Assembly (NCBI RefSeq): GCF_040954645.1
Contig: NC_092806.1
Span: 23,089,644-23,153,643 of the forward strand
Reading direction: 5' to 3'
Origin: Diabrotica undecimpunctata
Lineage: Eukaryota > Arthropoda > Insecta > Coleoptera > Chrysomelidae
DNA: 64,000 nt
Part shown: positions 1 through 13,740 of the stretch, piece after piece
Layout: the number at the start of each line of letters is the position of its first letter
Numbering within the stretch: the stretch's first letter is position 1
Made by a program: the position numbers and the translations under genes
Notes under the pieces: model-generated
What the model was told of the DNA's origin: nothing
What the model saw: the letters and a program-made list of their open reading frames with translations, nothing else
Database searches by the model: none

Positions 1-262
1 GAAGAAGTAAAATCGGGGATTTAAAGTTTTATATAATCTTGTTTTGAAACGACTTTTTGTTGAAACTATCAAAAATAGTCAAGTAAATTGGCAGTGCACG
101 AAGCTCTGCAATTAATAAAACTCCGCTTTGTACATGAACTCGAAAAACTTTGTTTAAACCGGAGATGTAAAAAACTTTATATTAATGACTCCTTTCTTTC
201 TCTTGTTACCGGAAGTTTCGCAAATTAAAAAAATCATAAAATTCATTAAAAATAGCATTTTT

Positions 263-3040
<2,778 letters not shown>

Positions 3041-3079
3041 TTTTTCCAAACGAGTCACAAGTACTTCTTTTTTCTTACT

Positions 3080-3081
<2 letters not shown>

Positions 3082-3151
<70 letters not shown>
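3082..3151. repeat. (TA)n microsatellite
   Basis: About 35 TA units, lying about 40 bp beyond the right inverted arm of the Penelope-like element. It mirrors the tract at 265-420. Confidence 0.95.
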
Positions 3152-3156
<5 letters not shown>

Positions 3157-3639
3157 CTGTTTTCACTTGTATTCAAATAAAAGAATTTTATTTCAAGAAG
3201 TATTACTTCTTTTAATTTTTTATATCTGAATAAGATTCAGAATAAGATTATATTTATTGTCAAATGAAATCACTGAATAAAATATTAAAAAACCAAATTA
3301 ATTATGATCTAGTTCTTATCGTGATTGAAAGTCTTTGTTGATTATATGGCAAACTAATCTTTTATTTATTTCCAAGAATTCTTTACTTGCTCCTTTTCTT
3401 TTTACGACTGTGAGCTGCCCACCTTTTGCTCGTACTCTCAGATGCTTGCTAGTTTTAGGGCTTGTTCCATTAGGCCATCTTTGTGGTGAGCGTTTTGATT
3501 CGATTCATTATTATACCCATCTGTGTTATGAATTCTCGTATCATATTTTTAAGCTCGGTGATTTTATTTGGTATGGTTGATGGATTATTCGTGCCTACAA
3601 GTTGTTGTTAGACTTGTGCAATTTATGCATATGTGACGT

Positions 3640-4815
3640 TTTGTTGGGTGTTATGAGTGGTACTTACTATTTTCCTGGTTTTATCCCTTACATTTGGGTA
3701 GAGCTATTCCTGCTGCTGTTTATGTATTACACAGCCTCGATCATTTGCCGGGTAGTTTTCTTCACAGTTTACACATTTTACATTGTTGTCTTTCACTTTT
3801 CTATTACAATTTCCGGTGTGATGAGATTCATCGCATTTTACACACCTTGGGATCATCTGACAAAAAATTTTTGTATGCCCATACGCGTCTTGTACACTGT
3901 GGTATACTGCTTTTTGCATGTTGGGCATCAAATATGACACTGTTGTTCATCAGTGTCTTTGTTTTGTAGATCTTTGTTGTTCTCCTTCTGTTTCAAGTCT
4001 ACAAAAAATAGGGGTAGTGGTTTGATTGTTTTATTTTGTTTAATATTTTAAAGATTTACTACTTCATGGCACAGTTGATTGATATTTTCTTTAATGTCTT
4101 ATACATATATCTGTTGAGTGATGAATATTTTTTAAAACAACTCGGAAATATTTATCTTGCTTTAGCTGGTAGGTATGGAATTCTGTTTTTTAGTCGATGA
4201 GTGCTTTTATGATTATGGTATAAGCTTTTCCTAATTCAGGTTGTACTTTCACTTGATCTTTACTTAGTACCTTGATTAGATAGAGGTCTTTAGCTATATT
4301 CTTTAATAGCTTAACTAGCGTGTTTATGTTTTGCACGCTAGCAATAACAATTGGAGTGGTTTTGGTTTGCTTTCTACTTTATTTTGTTCATCTGGTATGC
4401 CTTCGTTATCATTTTTAATTTCTAGACTTCTAGTTCTTTTTCGTTATCATATTGTATATGTTGTTGCTTTTCTTTGAGCTGGATAACCAGCGATCATTTA
4501 TTTTGGTTTGTCGCTGGGCTTTTGCACTTTCTTCTGGACTTCTCATCCTTTTTTATAGTTTACTGTTTGTTGATTGTTTCTGTCATAGGTTATGAACTAG
4601 TTAAGGGTACAGTTTACATGTAGGTTACTCCAACAGGAAAGTTGGTTTGAGCAACTGGCTGTCCATTTAATGAATTTTGTGCGGTTACCGGCATAATAGG
4701 TTGTAAATTCATGTAAGGTGTAAGTTGAAATGTTGGTATTGGCTGACTTACAATCATTTAACCATTATTGTCAGAAAACACTTGGTTTGGTTTTAAGTAT
4801 GACAAATTTGTATAA
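3640..4815 (-). pseudogene. Jockey-type LINE ORF1 (gag-like, zinc knuckles), decayed
   Basis: ORF1 of jockey-clade LINEs binds element RNA. On the minus strand, a disordered Pro/Gln/Asn-rich N-terminus (about 4800-4600) is followed by a block reading PLPLFFVDLKQKENNKDL (near 4020-3965). This is the usual segment before the zinc knuckles. CVKCDESHHTGNC and CVNCEENYPANDRGC follow inside 3704-3940. The second knuckle has Tyr where the family has His, so it probably cannot bind zinc. Several stops and frameshifts lie between the blocks. I see no matching ORF2 next to it. Plus-strand open frames over 3335-3969 are shadows of this. Confidence 0.82.
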
Positions 4816-4895
4816 TTGTTTAAATTAACGGTTGAACCAAGACTAAAAAAATATTAATTAAAATTGAAATTTTAGCATTAAGTAAATTAAAATCA

Positions 4896-6111
4896 GAATA
4901 CAGAACAATATCACTAATAAGTCACATTCTCAAATTATTCCTGAAAATAATACATGGTCGTATAAATAAAAAACTGGAAGAAGGAATAGATGATAGTCAG
5001 TTTGGGTTCAGAAACAGACTAGGAACCAGAGAAGCATTATTTAGCATTATATAGCAGAACTCAAAGATGCATGGATATGAATGTTGATGTGTATGTTTGT
5101 TACGTTGATTTTAAAAAAGCATTTGACAAAGTAAGACATGAAAAATTAGTCCAAATTCTAAAGACAAAAAACATAGACCATAGGGACTTACGAATAATAA
5201 CAAACCTCTACTGGAATCAAAGATCACAAATCGTAATAGATAACGAACCCAGTTCAGAAATTGAAATCAGGAGAGGAGATAGGCAGGGATGTATTATGTT
5301 CCCATTACTATTTAATGTATATAGTGAAGCCATTTTTGAAGAAGCATTACTATCTCAAAGTGAAGGAATAATAATTAACGGAAGATCTATTAACAACATA
5401 AGATATGCAGATGACACCGTAATTATGACAAGCTCTGCTAAACAACTCCAATTACTGATAAAAAAAACAAACAGTTTCTGTGAAAAATATGGACTAAAAA
5501 TGAATATAAAAGAGACCAAATACATGATAGTAACAAAGAAAACAAATATACCAACAAACATACATTTGGGAAATATACCGATAGAAAGGGTTGATAAATA
5601 CAAATACTTAGGAACCTGGATTTCAGACAATAATAATCAAACAACCGAAATAAGAGCAAGGATAGAAATAGTAAGATGCTACGTGTTTTCGATACTGCAA
5701 TATGGGCTTGAAAGCTGGACATTAAAGAAAGAACACATAAATAAGTTACAGTCCTTTGAAATGTGGTGTTACAGGAGGATGCTTAGAATAGCATGGACAC
5801 AAAAGAAAACTAACACAGAAGTATTGCGAGAAATGGCAAATAATGCAAAATAATAAACACAATAAAAATAAGAAAGTTACAATATCTGGGACACGTAATC
5901 AGGGTACAGCGATATGAACTGCTAAGGCTGATAATACAGGGAAAGATAAGAGAAGGAAGGAGTATAGGAAGAAGGAGAGTGTCATGGTTGAAGAATTTAA
6001 GGGACTAGTTTAAATGCAGTTCTATAGAACTCTTCAGAGCAGCACTAGATAGAGTAAAGATAGTGATGATGACATCCAACCTTCGATCGGGAACGGCACT
6101 TAAAGAAGAAG
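4896..6111 (+). mobile_element. LINE family A copy, 5'-truncated, with 12-bp TSD
   Basis: A non-LTR retrotransposon fragment that starts inside the RT domain and ends in an AAGAAGAAG tail. It is flanked by identical 12-bp copies of AAATTAAAATCA at 4884-4895 and 6112-6123, which I read as the TSD. Related 3' ends occur at 12.3, 15.4-16.9, 20.9-21.3, 39.1-39.4 and 43.8 kb. Confidence 0.85.
5071..5853 (+). pseudogene. LINE family A reverse transcriptase fragment
   Basis: RT fingers and palm plus C-terminal domain of an RTE-like LINE. Visible motifs are YVDFKKAFDKV, RRGDRQGC, NIRYADDTVI (YADD at 5404-5415) and KYLGTWIS. The C-terminal part contains ESWTLKKEHINKL and FEMWCYRRMLRIAW. In-frame continuation upstream (FGFRNRLGTREALFSI, about 4990-5045) is separated by a frameshift near 5050-5070. 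Downstream, the conserved LGHVIR and GRRR-type tail (about 5880-6000) is in another frame after the stop at 5853. All four active-site residues are present, but the endonuclease is missing. Confidence 0.85.
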
Positions 6112-6123
6112 AAATTAAAATCA

Positions 6124-6950
6124 AAACAAATCTTGCCTACAGCTTTACAAAAAAAAATTAAGTGATACTTAGGGCTCCTGATGTTGTCTTCAAGTAGTTA
6201 AACAGGATTACAGAATGTATTTGTTGGCTGGTAGTTTCAGTTGTTCATACTGGTATTAAACTCCAGGGATATATTAAGTTCCCATAGCAGCGGCCACCTA
6301 GTTCAGCATTTTATTTCCCATGGTTGACCATGTGAAACATGTCCACAAAAAGGTGGACAAAAGTTAGGCCAAAGAAGCTAAAATAATAAACCTTGTGTTA
6401 GCAACTGCATTTTAAAATATTTCCTTGCCATATGAAATTTGGAAATAATTGCAATATTAAATAGCAAATAGCAAAAGGCAAGGATAAAATCAATATAATT
6501 AATAATAAACAAATTAGTACATGGGTTGTAGGTTAGACATGAATAAAAAGAAACTTTATAAAAAAACACTGGATATTAGTTAAATATTAAATACAACTTG
6601 CCGAAGAGTAGTTTTAATACTATACATGAATTTTCAGCAGAAGCATGTCTTTTTATAGATGAAGCATTTATTCACAATGATAATTAACAATTATTTCCTT
6701 TCTATTTTGAAGTACAGCTGACATGACAGAAGTCAAAGAGTAGACAACTGACAGCTTAGATGACAGAATATTTAGTAAATAGAAAGTTGATCGAAGGGTT
6801 TAGCGCCAACTATTTTTAAAATAAAAATAGTAAAATAAAAGAGACAAGTCAATAAATGATTAAAATCTAAATAAAAAATTGTTTTAAGAAAAATAAGATG
6901 CGACGTTTATAACGTTACAATATATACATTATTTGGCATTATAACCGATA
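6124..6950. other. No recognisable gene
   Basis: AT-rich sequence with only short chance frames. I see no TE motif, TIR or repeat here. Confidence 0.5.
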
Positions 6951-6953
6951 TCT

Positions 6954-6990
6954 TATATAATGGTAAACAGACAATGAATCGAGTTCAGTC
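6954..6990 (+). promoter_or_regulatory. Possible LTR-type core promoter
   Basis: TATATAA at 6954-6960 is followed about 30 bp downstream by TTCAGTCG, an arthropod initiator-like sequence. Further on, AATAAA and TTGTTACA occur near 7405-7415. This arrangement is typical of LTRs. However, I find no matching TGTAA start, no second LTR and no primer-binding site, so this is tentative. Confidence 0.25.
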
Positions 6991-7550
6991 GTTGAGTAAT
7001 TCATTCCTAGTCGGTATTCGTAATTTAAGACGTAAACACGTAATCATATAAATAAGTAACGTGATCAAGTATAAGTTGTCTCATTGTAAATAGTAGTGCA
7101 TAATTACTGTACATCACAACTTAATATATTGACCAATCCTCCTCTCCCAAGTAGTCAAGATGTAGTTGTTTAAGAAGTATCGCCAATCCAGGATAGTAGC
7201 GACAATGCGCAGTCCTGAGTTTGAATTCGGTTAAGAAACCATGTTGGAGTTCTATTATCCAGGACTCCCACATGAAGAGCATTTGGCTGATAGTTGTGCC
7301 CCTATCGTGCATCGGAGTGCTATAGGGGTGAAAGGGATGGTCTAGAGTATTGGAGCGCGGTGGGGTGACTCTTGTTTTTACTCAAGTTAATATACCTCGC
7401 TCCAATAAATTGTTACACCCTAACGTAATTCTTAGGGGTGAACATGCTCACAGGCTGGATTTTATTAAATTGCTTGCTTGTATCGCCAATCCATTTAGAT
7501 AGTAATATGAAGGCGATGCAAGATAACAGAAATATGTCAATTCTGTTATA

Positions 7551-9818
7551 TACCTGTTTTCATCGTTCTTGGCGTGTGCCTGAAATAAGCTACTACGGAA
7601 TTTTTAATATTCGTCTCTCTCTGATACACAGATGCATAATTCAATTGTGCGAGTCACGTTCGTCATGGTAAAGTGCGATGAGAAGGGAATGAAGACACCA
7701 CTCACGTCTCCCAGTATTGTAGCAATAACACCGATGCGTTTGGCCGATACGGTGTCGGTGATAAGTTCGGCCTCTTTACGAATACAGATAGCTGGCAGTG
7801 ACGTGTTTTTTAACATGTTACCCTGATCTGTGCAGGTTTGAAGTAGCTGATGAAATAGTTTTTACAAGGAAACAGTTTTTAATTAATTAATAGTTTAAGC
7901 TCTTACTGTGTGGAATTCCATTACATAAAATAATACTCTCGACACCTTAAAAATTCCAGTTATTATAAATTAACTCTCTCTCTCTTCCGATACCCATTGC
8001 AATAATGACTTGTGGCATTGTTCTTGAATGAGCTAGGTTTATAATTGTAGCAATTACCATTGATATTTTATGTTGTTTTAGTCGATTTTAGTCAGTCATT
8101 GTTGGAATTTGTTCCGAACAGTTTTACTTATTTTTTGTTGTGAATAACTATTTGTTCTATTTAATAAAAAACTGCCGGGAAAAACGATAACAGGAGAAAT
8201 GCGACAATGTGTAGTTCATTTATTGAAGTATTTTAAAAAAGAAAAAGAAAACAACGGACCTGTGCTTTATTTATAATCGGTACATGAACGAGTAGCGGAC
8301 GCTTTGAAAATCAGTCTTCACACAGTGACAATAATAAAGAGTGAATACAAGACAGGGGCAGCTCTTACTACACCAGGAGAGTCACGTAATGTACAAAAAA
8401 AAAAGACTAACGATGTCAGCGATACTATAAAAGGTGAGATTAGAAATGTACTGTATGGCATGAAAGCAAAAGGAGAGCACGTTATAATTAAAGTTCTAAA
8501 TACACAATTAAGAAACAAGCATCTCTATGACGGTTCTGATACAAGTTTGTGGCGTCTTATGAAAAATTGTGGGTTTTCATACAAACTAGAAAATAGTAGA
8601 CGAGTGCTATGTGAGAAACCATGTATTGTCTCCAAACATGGATATTCCTAAAAGGGGCATATAAACGTACTTGGCAAGATGACTGTGTGAAAAACATCAG
8701 AAAAGGACACGAAAATACAGGTAAATGCTTTGTTGTTTTACATGCCGGAAGTAGGCAAGGATTTGTTAAAGATGCTGGATTACTGTTTTCTACGAAATCG
8801 AAGAGTGCAGACTATCATGATGCTATGGATAAAGAGTCTTTTAAAAAGTGGGTCTCCGAAAAGCTGTTACCAATGTTGGAGGAACCATCTCTAATTATTA
8901 TGGATAATGCCTCATACCATAGCTCTTTAATAGAAAAGTTACCGAATGCCAGTTGGAAAAAATCGGACTTACAAGAATGGTTACGAGCGAAAAAAATAAT
9001 TTTTGACGACGATTTGGGCAAGACAGAGCTATTGAGTCTTTGTCGCCAGAATAAACCACAAAATACCAGGTACGTTATAGACGAGCTACTCCAAGAACAT
9101 GGGCATCAGGTTTTAAGATTGCCTCCATATCACTGTCAATATAATCCGATTGAGTTGGTCTGGGGAATTTCTAAACAATACTATGATCGTCATATTGGAG
9201 AACATGGACGTGGAGATGAAACAGTGAAAAAAGTTTGGGGCGATGCATTAGCTGAGGCAACACCTGCAGTGTGAGAGAGTTGTGTTAACCATACTGAAAA
9301 AATAATTCAGGACGACTGGGCAAAAATGGTCACATATGATGAAAATCAAAGTAGGATTATCATCGATTTGGCGGAAGATTCCAATGATGAAGACAGTTCC
9401 AGTGAAGACGCTGACTGATTAGCTAATTAATCAAGGTCAGTACGTTGTAACAGTTCAGAATTCGCTACAGTGCTTAAAACTTAAAAAATCATTTTTTAAT
9501 TAAAGTGGGTTAAATAATTAACACTTTTTTGGGTATATTTCAAAATCCTTTTAAAATGTACTTTTCGTTATATCCTGTCCTATTGTACTGCAAGCTAGAA
9601 AAATACTTCTTCGCAATTTATACGTATATTCCGTTATTAGAAATTTAATGAAAAATAATTTATAATTTTCTTTTATAACTATTATTTCGTTTGACATGCT
9701 ACATTTTGCTCCGCCACTGGAGGAGGTAAACGAATCGAGCTTAGACAAGGAAAGACAGATGAAACAACTTATTGCAAGTGTTTTTACACGCACACGCCAA
9801 GAACGATGAAAACGATTA
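7551..9818 (+). mobile_element. Sailor-type (DD82E) IS630-Tc1-mariner transposon with TIRs
   Basis: A 24-bp perfect inverted repeat (7556-7579 and 9790-9813, containing CATCGTTCTTGGCGTG) bounds the element. Three less conserved bases and then TA lie outside each repeat (7551-7552 and 9817-9818), fitting the TA duplication of this superfamily. The element between them is about 2.26 kb and carries one plus-strand transposase relic. The 600 bp between the left TIR and the start codon hold nothing recognisable. Sailor is, to my knowledge, the named group of this superfamily with a DD82E catalytic spacing. Confidence 0.85.
8199..9418 (+). pseudogene. Sailor-type DD82E transposase, inactive
   Basis: A DDE transposase that cuts and re-inserts the element. 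I start it at ATG 8199, the first Met in frame before the helix-turn-helix (VHERVADALKISLHTV). A TAA at 8274 interrupts that region. The frame shifts between 8610 and 8651. The catalytic core follows: KGAYKRTWQDD, VVLHAGSRQGF, DYHDAMD, IIMDNASYH (Asp codon 8903-8905) and YHCQYNPIELVWG (Glu codon 9152-9154). Exactly 82 residues lie between them. The first Asp, expected in a DETW motif, reads LQTW, so it is lost. A TGA at 9272 precedes a conserved acidic tail (EDSNDEDSSSEDAD), which ends at 9418. Confidence 0.87.
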
Positions 9819-10761
9819 TAGTATAACCTGTAGATTTTTTAATGTTAAAAGGCAATATTTTGCGAAATAATCTTTAATTGGTGCCTGTTAAGAATTTTGG
9901 CTTGACATCCGTATTTTTTGTAAAATAAGTGGAATCTTTAAAAAACAGACAATCTAGAGATAAAAACAAAAACTTAAAATCAGTTAATCTGAGAACTAGT
10001 TATATCTTTCGTAAGTGTATTAATTTTGATAAAAGTTAAACGAACTGGTTTTCCGTGTTTCATTTGTACAGTTTACACTTGCAACTGCAATAACCGAGAA
10101 ATATAGTAAAACTTCACCAAGTAACTGAGTATTCCGGCAAATAATTTAATTTTGGATAAGTATGCCGTTATTTTTGTACTGTTGGAACACACTTCCTGAA
10201 GAAATTTCTTTCCATCTCGTTGCAAAAATCTCATAAAACTTTGTATGCAAACATACCGACGTTTATGAGCCACTTAGGCGAAGCATATTCATATGCAAAC
10301 AACTTCTATCTCGCTATAAAAATGTTTTTAAAAAAATAAATATAAAGTTTGTTTTTAAAGGAACCTTATACCACGATCTTTATTAAAGAATTAATAACAC
10401 TCGTTTTGCCGCTGCAATGTTTAAATCGTCATAACGAACCAATAAATTCTGGTTTCATATTGAGCTCATTTTATGCTTTTTAACTTTTAGCTACTTGACA
10501 TCGTGGTTAGCTTTAAATTTATAGTCACGTTTATTTTTTTATTTATAGAGTATGCTTCCACCACTAAGGGTCATTAGCATTTGCATTACTATGTAAACAG
10601 AGTTTCAGTCAAACCTACTAACAATAATAATTATAGATTTTAGTAATTTCACACAAACGTACTAGTAGAGAATTCGATATATCAAAGACCTTTACCGATC
10701 TGTTGAATGGATAAAAATTATTTGATATGTAATTTAGTATGTTAAAAATTAAAAAAAAAGA
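9819..10761. other. No recognisable gene
   Basis: AT-rich flank between two DNA transposons. I see no coding motif or repeat. Confidence 0.5.
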
Positions 10762-12241
10762 GGTGTCTGATATAATTTTGTCCAGACTATAATTAATTAT
10801 TAATTAAAAAATGACCTTCTTATATAAATTCTACTGGTGATTTTGAACAAAATATTTACACTAATGGTAAGTAAAAAGCTCAAGTACTCAGATACAGCAT
10901 GAGGATAAAAATAGTGTCAACTGTGAAAAAATACATTGGGTTAACTAAAAAGACGATATTTCTATACTCTTTGCAAGGAAGCAAAATTCAAAAGAACACA
11001 AAAACTTGGATAGTATCATAAAGGGAATAAAAATAAACGATAAATTGATTTGATTTTGCAATTGATCACCAACAGTTGTTTAATGTTTTGACCAACACAG
11101 CTACATCAAAAGAAGTCGATTTCCTGCTAATCGTCAAATACTCTGGCAGTCGATAAAAATTAGAGTTTATTTTAAATTGCTCTTCAACTCCTAGAAGATT
11201 TAAGAAACCTATAGCCCAGTCTGGTTAAAAAAAGGTCGAAAAATTTTTCGCAGATATCTGTCGCGCATATAGTTACCAATAAGATCTAATAATAAAAGCC
11301 ATCGATTACTTCTACGTTAATAAATGTGGGCTCAACCATATCGATATTCGATTTCAAAGTTTTCGCAAATGTCGCTTTAGGAGCGTTCAACATTTTACCA
11401 GTACATGAAAAAAGTATGCAGGCCATCCATGCAGGCAGCAGAGTTTAAAAGTCAAGCAGTGTTCTAGATTAATTTTTTTTTGTATGCTAGCTACAATAAG
11501 TCGTGCAAAGATGTCTCATTACATTTTCATCAAAATCTTCTCTTTTATCTTTAGTCAAGAAAACTTGTGTGAGGTTTTGGGAAGCAAAATTGGTGATTTA
11601 GTTACGTTTTATATTAGCCCAGTCTGTTTATGCAAAAATCATCGATTTCACGGCAAAATTTTTTAAAGATATCAAATCGTTTTTACAACGTTAACTAACG
11701 AAGCCGACATATTCATTGATGCAAAAATGAATGTTGTTCTCAAGTGTTTACCGCGAAAATTTATGCTGTGATTAACTGCAATAAAGTAAATCATGCAAGA
11801 AATTACATTTTTATAAAAACTTATGCTGCGAAAGAAGACAACAAACAGTTTTTGAAAAAAACTTATAGTTTTGACCCCAGCACTATACCACAATGCTAGA
11901 TATTTTTACGCCAAAAAAATTTAACTATTTTTGTTAATTCCATGTATCAACTGAGTCGCAATGTACAAAACTCCAGCATGAGAACTGTGATTGGCATTTA
12001 GATGATTATTTAAAACCAACAGGATTTATTGGGGAACAAACGCATTTGAAAGTGCAAGGACATTCTCGAAATGATAGAAGATGAAGTAGAATAAAAATCA
12101 GTAATTGGAAACAATGTTTTACAAATTTAATATTTATATTTATGGTTTAGAATAATAAAATTTTTGTTATAAATAAAATAACGTAAGTTTTTGTTTTAAT
12201 TATTAATTAATTATAGTCTGGACAAAATTATATCGGGCACC
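10762..12241. mobile_element. TIR-bounded DNA element of about 1.48 kb, no recognisable transposase
   Basis: 48-bp terminal inverted repeats lie at 10762-10809 and 12194-12241 and match at 45 of 48 positions. Their core is ATATAATTTTGTCCAGACT. Length and structure fit a Tc1/mariner-type element. The interior (10810-12193) is riddled with stops in all frames, and I cannot find a DDE motif. No convincing TSD is visible at the edges. It could be a badly decayed autonomous copy or a non-autonomous element. Confidence 0.65.
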
Positions 12242-12258
12242 AATTCAGGCACCAATCA

Positions 12259-12393
12259 GGCTCGTCACCTCGCAATCTCCGTGAATGGTTTGACTGCAGT
12301 TCAAATGAACTATTCAGGTGCCTAACCAACAAAAATATAATTGCCAGAATGATTTCCAACCTCAGATATTAGTGTAACTTAAAGAAAAAGAAG
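12259..12393 (+). pseudogene. LINE family A 3' end scrap
   Basis: Reads RNLREWFDCSSNELFR and then ARMISNLRY, followed by a stop and an AAGAAAAAGAAG tail. It is the same C-terminal block as NLREWF in the copy at 39.3 kb. It lies directly beyond the TIR element at 10.76-12.24 kb. Confidence 0.62.
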
Positions 12394-13571
12394 GCCAATA
12401 AAATATCAGTCAAAAATACAGGTAGACGGAACTAGCAAAACTAAATTACATAATAAAGCACTGAATTGTGTAAGTGACAGAAAAATACATAATGCCAATA
12501 TTGTCAAAAACAACACAAACAGAGGCCCTTTTAGAAAAAGTAATTTACAGAATCCAGGTTTAAAACGAAAAACTGAATGATTAATTTTAAATATAGAACT
12601 AAAATGTAAACACGAATAAATTTGGATTAGGAGTTTAAAGAAAATGAAAGACATTAGTAAAATCAATAAAAAATAAATAAAAATGAACATGTTACGAGTA
12701 TGGATTATGCCAGATAAGCTAAGAAAACGATTCGAAAGAAGACATTAGAAAATATAAAACCGACCAGATGGTTTGATGATATCAGAAAAATAGTAGACAA
12801 AAAATAGATAAATGTAATACACAACATGTAATGTATGTTGATAGATAGATTTATCAAAACGCGGAATAAAAAAAGCGACTATACCTTAAGAATCAACCAC
12901 TTTCGCGTGCTCTAAACCCAAAGTAGTTTTTTTTATTATAAACACAAAATTAATGAAACATAAAATCCAACAAAAAGATAATTTTAAAACCGTACTATAA
13001 GAAAGTCGTACTGAATACTGTATAATGTAAGCTTTATGAACGTTTTAGCGGTGGTAATTTTCTTTAAAATAATGTCTTGACAAAATTTCCCTTCCTCCGA
13101 AAGAAATTTTACTCTGAAAAGCAGTAAAGAATTTTAGTTCATGCAATAAAACAACTCCTCGTAAAATAAATAAGATTCTCCAAAATTTGGTTAACAAAAT
13201 AGATGGATCTACTTTTTACGATTCCTAAATGTAGGAGATATTCTGAATAAAATTTACTAAAAATAGAATAATGACAATACGACACCAAATGGACTTTTCT
13301 AAACGAAAAGGTTTCTAGTGTTTATGAATGTGTGTCCTAAATATGAAGACTATTTATATTTTGCTTTTTATTTTGAAGCGAAGCTTCTATAATGGCGTTG
13401 TATTACGTTTGTCTCTATAGTAAAATGCTGAAACGAGCGTCATGAAGGTCACAATACTAAAACAATTTTCAATTGAAGGTGATTACTTGGTAACATCGCA
13501 CTTAACGAAGCCTTTAACGAGAACTGTTTAACGAAATCATATTCCACTTATCAATTGTACAAAAAAAAATT
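12394..13571. other. No clear gene; weak LINE-like scrap near 12.75 kb
   Basis: Mostly unassignable AT-rich DNA. A short plus-strand stretch near 12730-12805 reads KPTRWFDDIRKI, which resembles the C-terminal RPTKRWxDDI block of several LINEs. It is too short to call. Confidence 0.4.
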
Positions 13572-13572
13572 T

Positions 13573-13738
13573 AATTGTTTATTTAAACACATACGTAATT
13601 ACGTAAAAATTAAATCTAAGACCAAAATAATTATTAAATTATCATGTGTCTTTTAACTGGTATCTTATAGTTCTCTAACAAAATAAAGTAAAATTTTATT
13701 ATTATTATAGAATACCTAATACAGTACTTCAAAAAACA
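13573..13738 (+). repeat. Direct repeat, left copy, flanking LINE B
   Basis: About 165 bp, starting near TTATTTAAACACAT and ending near ACTTCAAAAAACA. It recurs in the same orientation at 14950-15116 with visible divergence (roughly one difference per seven bases by eye). LINE B lies between the two copies. Confidence 0.8.
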
Positions 13739-13740
13739 GA

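Noticed and set aside
3335..3969. Plus-strand hydrophobic open frames up to 111 codons
   Set aside because: The minus strand of the same stretch carries clear zinc-knuckle text of a jockey ORF1, so these are antisense shadows.
12730..12805. KPTRWFDDIRKI as another LINE C-terminus
   Set aside because: Too short and without the neighbouring blocks, although the resemblance is real.
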